The translations under genes were made by a program, and so were the position numbers. From Acidobacteriaceae bacterium UBA1795 (GTDB lineage: Bacteria > Acidobacteriota > Terriglobia > Terriglobales > Acidobacteriaceae), in contig DCFV01000050.1 in assembly GCA_002314435.1 (NCBI GenBank), positions 1 to 20,579 of the forward strand: a stretch of 20,579 nt of DNA, written 5' to 3'. Below the pieces are notes generated by a model. It was not told the origin of the DNA and did not search any database. It saw nothing but the letters and a program-made list of their open reading frames with translations. Numbering within the stretch: position 1 is the first letter of the stretch; every line of letters begins with the position of its first letter. This document shows positions 14,006 to 19,151 of this stretch, one piece after another.

Positions 14006-14428
14006 ATGAGGCAGGAAGTCTATCGTGTCGCATTCGACGAAGCGAGCGCGGAACTGAGCGAGATCCTCGCGAGATTTGAACAGTTGCGCCTCAGAAAAGA
14101 CCGGATTGAAAAGGTCGTTGAGGCTCTCAAGCCCCTCGTTTTTTCGGATGAAGTGCGGAATCTGACCCCAGCCCCCGCTCCGGAGCGCAGCGCTCCCCCG
14201 GTGGTAGAGCGGGTAGTTCCAGTGGCAGAGCCTGCGGCGACCCCAGCGGTTCCAGTCGCAGCGCAGCCTGCCCCCAACAGCGTTCCGTTTCCCTCGCAGC
14301 AGACGGTGGACGACGCGGCGGATCCGTTTTCGCGCCGCGTGGAGAACGTGATGGGCATGAGTTCGTCGTCCCGTGACGTGCGCGAGTACAGCCGCTTGTT
14401 CAACTCCGGCTCGTCGCGCGGCAACTAG
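14006..14428 (+). CDS. Array gene 4: small coiled-coil protein of unrecognised family
   Basis: A 140-residue cytosolic protein, the longest of the four paralogues. Residues 1-44 (MRQEVYRVAFDEASAEL...FEQLRLRKDRIEKVVEALKPL) form the shared coiled-coil domain. The invariant positions across all four proteins are A9, E12, A13, E16, L17, I20, F24, E25, L27, R28, R30, K31, E35, V37, V38, A40, L41 and P43. A linker of about 60 residues rich in Pro, Ala and Val includes VVPVAEPAA, echoing PVPVAE in genes 1 and 2. The tail is DAADPFSRRVENVMGMSSSSRD, then EYSRLFNSGSS. The ribosome binding site CTGGAG is 6 nt before the ATG, in the same form as gene 2. No transmembrane segment or signal is present. Function unknown. 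Confidence 0.82.
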   Translation: MRQEVYRVAFDEASAELSEILARFEQLRLRKDRIEKVVEALKPLVFSDEVRNLTPAPAPERSAPPVVERVVPVAEPAATPAVPVAAQPAPNSVPFPSQQTVDDAADPFSRRVENVMGMSSSSRDVREYSRLFNSGSSRGN

Positions 14429-14448
14429 AGCGCGTTAGTGGTTCGAAC

Positions 14449-14491
14449 GCCGCGGAGCGGCCGGTATCCATCGCCGTGAGGGTTCCGCGGC
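14449..14491 (+). other. Long hairpin after the coiled-coil array
   Basis: GCCGCGGA (14449-14456) pairs perfectly with TCCGCGGC (14484-14491), and an inner CGGC/GCCG stem (14458-14461 with 14473-14476) extends the fold. It starts 20 nt after the stop of array gene 4. There is no T run, so it is not a classical terminator. Confidence 0.35.
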
Positions 14492-14661
14492 TGCAGCACC
14501 CCATCCTGATTCAGTGGGCGCCGGCCCTTCGCCCGCGTCCCGCTATCCCGTTTCCCCTTCCGCATCATCCTTTAGATGGTTTTACACGCAGTTTTGCTGT
14601 GCGCAGCGGTGCGTGTGCGGGTGCGCTCGTCCGGCGGCGCGTCCAAAGCTGATTAAATGGT

Positions 14662-14667
14662 TATAGT
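14662..14667 (+). promoter_or_regulatory. -10 element of the DppB-like gene, likely leaderless
   Basis: TATAGT ends 5 nt before the ATG at 14673, and no Shine-Dalgarno sequence is present. Transcription would start at about the first base of the start codon. No clear -35 is visible. Confidence 0.45.
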
Positions 14668-14672
14668 GCGCC

Positions 14673-15611
14673 ATGAAGCAGACCCTTACTCGCCTCGTCC
14701 TGACATTGCCTGTTGTGTGGCTCGTGGTTTCGCTCGTATTTCTGCTGATTCACCTGGTGCCGGGTGACCCCATTCTGCAGATGCTGGGCGACGGGGCCAC
14801 GCCGGCCGACGTGACCGCGCTGCGCCACCAGTATGGGCTGGACCAGTCGCTGTCCGTGCAGTACGGGCGCTACTGGGCGGGTGTGCTGCGCGGCGACTTG
14901 GGCAGCTCGATCCGCCTTCATGACACGGTGGGCCACCTGATTGTGGCGCGCTACCCCTACACGCTGGCACTGGCGGTAACGGCGCTGGGGCTGGGCCTGG
15001 CACTGGCGTTGCCGGCGGGCATTGCTGCTGCGGTGCGACGGGGCCGGTGGCTCGACCAGGTGCTCTCTGTTGTCAGCCTATTCGGACTTTCGGTGCCGGG
15101 CATTGCGCTGGGTCCGGTTTTGATCCTGGTGTTTTCGATTCTGCTGGGATGGCTGCCGGTCTCAGGCGCGCACGGCGGTGGTGCGCACGGGGGCATTGAG
15201 TGGCGCTACCTGGTGCTGCCGGCCACGGCCATGGGCGCATCGCTGGCGGCGATTCTGACGCGCATGGTGCGCACGGCAATGCTGGAAGAACTGGGGCAGG
15301 ACTACATTCGTACGGCGCGTGCCAAGGGCTTGAGCGAGACGGCCGTGGTGTGGCGGCATGCGCTGCCTAATGCGCTGGTGCCGATTGTGACCGTGGTGGG
15401 TCTGCAGTTTGGTGCGCTGCTGGCCGGAGCCATTGTGACGGAAAAGATCTTCAGCTGGCCGGGGCTGGGGCGGCTGGCGGTGGACGCGATTTCGAACCGC
15501 GACTATGCGCTGGTGCAGGGCTGCCTGCTCTCGATCGGGCTGACCTATGTGCTGGTGAACCTGCTGACGGACGTGGTCTATCGGTGGGTGAATCCACGCA
15601 TGCGGGGATGA
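14673..15611 (+). CDS. Dipeptide/oligopeptide ABC transporter permease, DppB/OppB type
   Basis: An inner-membrane permease of 312 residues, typical for DppB. The N-terminal helix (LVLTLPVVWLVVSLVFLLIHL) is followed by the signature LVPGDPILQMLGD and a periplasmic segment containing the LRHQYGLDQSL motif. Then come the core membrane segments and the cytoplasmic EAA-loop DYIRTARAKGLSETAVVWRHALPNAL, which contacts the ATPase, and a final helix. The protein ends YRWVNPRMRG, as usual. It would pair with a DppC-type permease to form the channel of a peptide or nickel importer. The DppC-like gene lies 1 kb away in the opposite orientation, and no ATPase or substrate-binding protein is in the window. 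The stop lies 6 bp from the stop of the convergent phosphoesterase gene. The transported substrate is not identifiable. Confidence 0.93.
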   Translation: MKQTLTRLVLTLPVVWLVVSLVFLLIHLVPGDPILQMLGDGATPADVTALRHQYGLDQSLSVQYGRYWAGVLRGDLGSSIRLHDTVGHLIVARYPYTLALAVTALGLGLALALPAGIAAAVRRGRWLDQVLSVVSLFGLSVPGIALGPVLILVFSILLGWLPVSGAHGGGAHGGIEWRYLVLPATAMGASLAAILTRMVRTAMLEELGQDYIRTARAKGLSETAVVWRHALPNALVPIVTVVGLQFGALLAGAIVTEKIFSWPGLGRLAVDAISNRDYALVQGCLLSIGLTYVLVNLLTDVVYRWVNPRMRG

Positions 15612-15617
15612 GCGCGG

Positions 15618-16085
15618 TTAGTCCATGAAGGGCAGATAGACGATCTCCGCTGCGGGTTCGGAGCCTGCCTCAAGCGTCAATATGCCAAGCGTGACCGGCA
15701 GTTCGAAGCGGCGCGGCCCGCAGGAGCCGGGGTTGAAGTAGAGCACTCCCTTGCGACGTTCGCTGTGTGGCCGGTGCGAGTGGCCGTAAAGCACGACAGA
15801 GAACTTGGCGGCGGCTGGATTGAGATGCAGCGTGCCGAGATCGTGCAGCAGGTAGAGATAGTGCCCCTCGAAGAAAAGCACATCGGCCTCAGGAAGTCGG
15901 CTGCATGGTCCTGAGCGGTCGATGTTGCCGCGGACCGCGTGGACGGGTGCGACTTCTGCGAGCGCCTTGAGGATCGCAGGGTTGCCTACATCGCCCAGAT
16001 GCAGAATCTGCTCAACACCAGCCAGGGTGGGCAGAACATCAGGGCGCAATAGGCCGTGCGTGTCGCTGATGACGCCTAACTTCAT
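15618..16085 (-). CDS. YfcE/MJ0936-type metallophosphoesterase
   Basis: A cytosolic calcineurin-like phosphoesterase of 155 residues with a complete di-metal site. The motifs are ISDTHG (Asp8, His10), LHLGDVGN (Asp32), VRGNID (Asn54), LLHDLG (His81) and YGHSHRPH (His102, His104), followed by the FNPGSCGPRR ending typical of the YfcE subfamily. Members cleave phosphodiester model substrates, and physiological targets are usually unknown. Its ATG overlaps the stop of the upstream zinc-ribbon gene (ATGA at 16082-16085), so translation is probably coupled. Together with the DppC-like gene further upstream they form a three-gene minus-strand unit. There is no separate ribosome binding site. The stop faces that of the DppB-like gene with 6 bp between. 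Confidence 0.9.
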   Translation of the reverse strand: MKLGVISDTHGLLRPDVLPTLAGVEQILHLGDVGNPAILKALAEVAPVHAVRGNIDRSGPCSRLPEADVLFFEGHYLYLLHDLGTLHLNPAAAKFSVVLYGHSHRPHSERRKGVLYFNPGSCGPRRFELPVTLGILTLEAGSEPAAEIVYLPFMD

Positions 16086-16594
16086 GTGCCGAACGAAAAG
16101 AGGCGGATCAGCCAGTGCCGGCGAGGAGGCACCCGCAGCTCGGGCTCGGGCGTGCTGCCGAGAAAGGGATTGGTCACATGGCGCACTACGCCGGGGTGTG
16201 CCGGGTCTTCAAGGTCCATGCAATAGCGGTCGGTCCAGTTGCTCTGCCAGTGCCAGAAGCGATTGCCGGGCAGGAACCCGCGCTCAATGTGTTTGGCGGC
16301 GTGCTCGGCCGAAAGCGGCTTGAGGCAGACCATGCAGCGCGGCGCGGCGTTGTGGCGGAAGTGTCCGCCGCAACGGCAAGGGCGCAGGAACTCCTCCCAC
16401 GCCTCGCTGATGACATGATGCTCGCCGGTGGCTGGTGGCATCTTTACCAGGAGGCTGCTGGAGTTGCTGATTGTCGCCAGTTTGCCGCACGCATCGCAGT
16501 AGGCGTAAGTGCAGTCGCTGAAGTTGGAGTCGATCAGCGAATACCGGTACGACTGGCCGCAATGCTCGCAGTCACCCTTGAGGAGCGAAAACAT
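16082..16594 (-). CDS. Uncharacterised protein with two Cys-pair zinc-ribbon-like modules
   Basis: I do not recognise the family. The 170-residue cytosolic protein has two cysteine modules. The first pairs C9-x2-C12 (DCEHCGQSYRY) with C33-x2-C36 (YCDACGKL). The second pairs C73-x-C75 (RPCRCGGHF) with C87-x2-C90 (PRCMVCLKP). Each would bind one zinc as a ribbon or knuckle. The remaining C-terminal half has an aromatic-rich segment (GNRFWHWQSNWTDRYCMD) and a basic end. The gene starts 7 bp after the DppC-like stop and overlaps the phosphoesterase start by 4 bp, so it is tightly tied to the latter. There is no Shine-Dalgarno sequence, but TATGAT lies 6 nt before the ATG, suggesting an extra leaderless transcript. 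A nucleic-acid or protein-binding role is plausible but unproven. Confidence 0.7.
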   Translation of the reverse strand: MFSLLKGDCEHCGQSYRYSLIDSNFSDCTYAYCDACGKLATISNSSSLLVKMPPATGEHHVISEAWEEFLRPCRCGGHFRHNAAPRCMVCLKPLSAEHAAKHIERGFLPGNRFWHWQSNWTDRYCMDLEDPAHPGVVRHVTNPFLGSTPEPELRVPPRRHWLIRLFSFGT

Positions 16595-16600
16595 GGAGCT

Positions 16601-16606
16601 ATCATA
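16601..16606 (-). promoter_or_regulatory. -10-like element of the zinc-ribbon gene, possibly leaderless
   Basis: TATGAT on the minus strand overlaps the stop codon of the DppC-like gene and lies 6 nt before the next ATG (16594). It could give an internal, leaderless transcript inside the operon. No clear -35 at normal spacing. Confidence 0.35.
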
Positions 16607-17459
16607 GGCCTATTTCGAGTCGCGTACGAGGGTCAAGTTGGTCGCGCAGGGCGTCGCCCAGGAAGTTGAAACCCAGGACGGAGCAGGCGACGGCGGCGGC
16701 CGGAAACAGTGCGAGATGCGGCGTATCGAACAGATGCAAACGCGCGTCGTTGAGCATGGCGCCCCAACTGGGTGCCGGCGCGGGGATGCCTAGACCGAGG
16801 AATGAGAGTGTGGCTTCTGCAAGGATTACGCCCGCCATGCCAATAGCAGCCTGCACCAGAATGGCTTGCACGATGTTCGGCAGGATGTGGCGGAAGAAGA
16901 TGCGCAGGCCTCCGGCGCCGAGCGCGCGCGCCGCGTCGACGTACTCGCGATCGCGCACGGCCATTACCTGTGCACGGACCAGACGCGCGTAACCGGCCCA
17001 TCCGCCGATGGCGAGAGCCAGAACCAAGTTAGTAAACCCCGCGCCGAGAAATGCGGCGAAGGCGATGGCAAGCAGGATGCCCGGCAGCGCGAGGAAGGTA
17101 TTCATGGCGAAGGTGGTGAGGGCTGTGTCGATCCAGCCGCCGTGATAGCCGGCCAAGCCGCCGATCATGAGGCCCAGCGCGAGGGATACAGCGACCACCG
17201 TGACCGAGACAGCGAGCGACAGGCGCGCGCCCCACAGCAGGCGCGAGAGCGTGTCGCGGCCCAGTTCGTCGGTGCCGGCCGGATGTGCGGCAGAGGGAGC
17301 CTCGAGGCGATGCGCGAGATCAATTGTAGAGGGACTGTACGGAGCGAGCCACGGAGCAGCCAGCCCAGAGCAGACAAACAGGGCCAGCAATAGTGCGCCG
17401 ATGACGGCCAGCGGCTGGCGGCGCGCGTATTTTAGGAACCGAGCGGCTGAAAATGGCAT
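16602..17459 (-). CDS. Dipeptide/oligopeptide ABC transporter permease, DppC/OppC type
   Basis: An inner-membrane permease of about 285 residues. The N-terminal helix (QPLAVIGALLLALFVCSGLA) is followed by the periplasmic stretch APYSPSTIDLAHRLEAPS and the DppC hallmark HPAGTDELGRDTLSRLLWG. The core segments follow, then the EAA loop DREYVDAARALGAGGLRIFFRHILPN (in two halves) and the NFLGDALRDQLDPR end motif. Start choice: ATG 17459 gives the standard length. The longer frame back to 17702 runs antisense through a CAP gene and has low-complexity content. A TATCCT hexamer 10 nt upstream may be its -10. It is divergent from a CAP-domain gene with only 41 bp between. Its natural partner, the DppB-like gene, is in the opposite orientation 1 kb away, which is unusual. 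Confidence 0.92.
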   Translation of the reverse strand: MPFSAARFLKYARRQPLAVIGALLLALFVCSGLAAPWLAPYSPSTIDLAHRLEAPSAAHPAGTDELGRDTLSRLLWGARLSLAVSVTVVAVSLALGLMIGGLAGYHGGWIDTALTTFAMNTFLALPGILLAIAFAAFLGAGFTNLVLALAIGGWAGYARLVRAQVMAVRDREYVDAARALGAGGLRIFFRHILPNIVQAILVQAAIGMAGVILAEATLSFLGLGIPAPAPSWGAMLNDARLHLFDTPHLALFPAAAVACSVLGFNFLGDALRDQLDPRTRLEIGL

Positions 17460-17500
17460 CAACTCTGAAAGGATACCGCGACCGCGGAGCAGGAGCCGGG

Positions 17501-18307
17501 TTGAAGCAATCCATGAAGGCGATGCAAGGATTCGTTGCAGGGTGCGTGCTGGCACTTGCCGGTACGGCTGTGGCCGGCGCGCAGGCGGCACAACCTGGGC
17601 GTGCGGGCGAGGTGATGCCGGCGGCGGCTGAACAACTGGTGGCGCTGGCCAACCGGTCGCGGGCACAGGCAGGGCTCGAGCGACTGCAATGGGATGAGTC
17701 ATTGGCGGCAGCGGCGCGGGCGCACTGCCTGCGGATGGCGGCGGAAGGGCCTATTTCCCACCGCTATGGCGGAGAGGCCGATCTGTCGGACCGCACGGGG
17801 CGTGCCGGTGCACGCTTTGACCTGATTGAGGAGAACGTGGCTATCGGTCCGGATGCGCCAACGATTCATGAGGAGTGGATGCAGTCGCCGGGACATCGCG
17901 CCAACCTGCTGAATGGCGAGGTGAATCGCGTGGGTATTGCGGTGGTGGCAGCGCGCGGCGTGCTGTATGCGACTGCGGATTACTCCCACGCCGTGGAGAA
18001 ACTGACGCCTACGCAGGTGGAGGCACGGATTGCCGAGTTGATTCGTGTGAGCGGTGTGGAGGTGCGCAGCAACCCGGCGCAGGCACGCGCCACCTGTGCG
18101 CTGGACCGCGGCCTGCCCACCTCGCAAGGTGGACCGCAAGCCACGTTTGTGGCGCGCTGGCAGGACTCGGACCTGACGCGGCTGCCGGACTCACTGACCG
18201 AGCGCCTGGCAACAGGGCGATATCACATGGCGGCGGTGGGCAATTGCCCAACGCAGGGCGCGGAGGGCAGTTTTACGGCGTACCGGCTGGCAGTGCTGCT
18301 TTACTGA
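17501..18307 (+). CDS. Secreted CAP-domain (SCP/PR1-like) protein, copy 1
   Basis: An exported protein of 268 residues. The signal peptide runs to about residue 30 (FVAGCVLALAGTAVAGAQA). The CAP domain spans about 40-160 and has LVALANRSRAQAGLERLQWD, ISHRYGGE (His87), LIEENVAIG (Glu110/Glu111) and QSPGHRANLLN (His132). These are the residues that line the CAP cavity. A second domain of about 100 residues follows (Cys in ATCALDRG; a VARWQDSDLTRLP segment; MAAVGNCPTQ; ending TAYRLAVLLY) that I do not recognise. A close paralogue follows 54 bp downstream. Start choice: TTG 17501 has AGGAG with a 5-nt spacer, while ATG 17513 is too far from any ribosome binding site. The role of bacterial CAP proteins is mostly unknown. 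Confidence 0.88.
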   Translation: MKQSMKAMQGFVAGCVLALAGTAVAGAQAAQPGRAGEVMPAAAEQLVALANRSRAQAGLERLQWDESLAAAARAHCLRMAAEGPISHRYGGEADLSDRTGRAGARFDLIEENVAIGPDAPTIHEEWMQSPGHRANLLNGEVNRVGIAVVAARGVLYATADYSHAVEKLTPTQVEARIAELIRVSGVEVRSNPAQARATCALDRGLPTSQGGPQATFVARWQDSDLTRLPDSLTERLATGRYHMAAVGNCPTQGAEGSFTAYRLAVLLY

Positions 18308-18350
18308 GCCGGCACAGTAAAGGCGAGTGACGCGACGGATTGGCAGGCGC

Positions 18351-18356
18351 TATAAG
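18351..18356 (+). promoter_or_regulatory. -10 element of CAP copy 2, likely leaderless
   Basis: TATAAG ends 5 nt before the ATG at 18362, and no Shine-Dalgarno sequence is present. GTGACG at 18327-18332 with an 18-bp spacer is a possible -35. The arrangement is the same as for the DppB-like gene. Confidence 0.45.
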
Positions 18357-18361
18357 AGTGC

Positions 18362-19141
18362 ATGCCGGTTCTACGACTTCGCGCAGGCATGGTTCTGTGC
18401 TTCCTTGCGGCGGGATGGACGGCTGCGGCAGCGCAGACGACTGCAGTTGAGCAGCCTGCGAAGGCACAGACGCTGTTCCAACTGGCCAACGCAGCGCGGA
18501 CCGAGATTGGGCTCAGGCCGCTCGAGTGGAATGCAAGCCTAGCAGTGGCGGCGCTGCGGCACTGCGAGCGCATGGCGGCGGCGCGGACCCAGGAGATTGC
18601 GCATCGCTACTCAGGCGAGCTGGACCTGACGATGAGAACGGCGGCGGCCGGCGCACATTTCAGTCTTGTGGAAGAGAACATCGCCGTGGGATCGCGTCCA
18701 GAACGCATTCATCAGGGATGGATGGAGTCGCCCGGGCATCGCGCGAACCTGCTGGACGCGGCCGTGGACCAGGTGGGCATTGCCGTGATCGATGTTGATG
18801 AATTGAGCTTTGCCGTTCAGGATTTTGCGCGCGGCGCCGTGCTGCTCTCTCAAGAGCAGGTGGAAGCGACGATTGCCGCGCTGCTGCGGGCGCAGCATGT
18901 GATGGTCGCCGGGGATACGGATGCGGCGCGCACGTATTGCCGATCCGATGCCAAGTACAGGGGCAACGATACGCCGGCATTTCTGGTGCGATGGCAGAAC
19001 CCCGACCTCTCGCGGCTGCCTCAGCCGCTGCAGGAGCAACTGAGTACGTGGCGCTATCGCAGGGCAGCGGTGGGCAGTTGTCCGCCGCGCAATGTGAACG
19101 GTGGGTTTACGACATACCGCGTGGCAGTGCTGTTGTATTAA
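18362..19141 (+). CDS. Secreted CAP-domain (SCP/PR1-like) protein, copy 2
   Basis: A 259-residue exported paralogue of the preceding gene. The signal peptide is at residues 1-24 (GMVLCFLAAGWTAAAA). The CAP domain has LFQLANAARTEIGLRPLEWN, IAHRYSGE (His81), LVEENIAVG (Glu104/Glu105) and MESPGHRANLLD (His126). The C-terminal unknown domain aligns throughout with copy 1: LSQEQVEATIAALLRA, then TYCRSD, LVRWQNPDLSRLPQPL, RRAAVGSCPPR and the shared ending YRVAVLLY. Two cysteines, in TYC and SCP, are kept in both copies and could form a disulfide in the periplasm. The pair clearly arose by tandem duplication and has since diverged a good deal. The stop lies 10 bp from the stop of the convergent glycosyltransferase gene. 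An ATG start with no ribosome binding site suggests a leaderless mRNA. Confidence 0.88.
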   Translation: MPVLRLRAGMVLCFLAAGWTAAAAQTTAVEQPAKAQTLFQLANAARTEIGLRPLEWNASLAVAALRHCERMAAARTQEIAHRYSGELDLTMRTAAAGAHFSLVEENIAVGSRPERIHQGWMESPGHRANLLDAAVDQVGIAVIDVDELSFAVQDFARGAVLLSQEQVEATIAALLRAQHVMVAGDTDAARTYCRSDAKYRGNDTPAFLVRWQNPDLSRLPQPLQEQLSTWRYRRAAVGSCPPRNVNGGFTTYRVAVLLY

Positions 19142-19151
19142 GGGCCTTGCC

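Noticed and set aside
14439..14450. GGTTCGAA string resembling a tRNA T-loop
   Set aside because: The flanking bases do not form a T stem, and no acceptor, D or anticodon arm can be placed around it.
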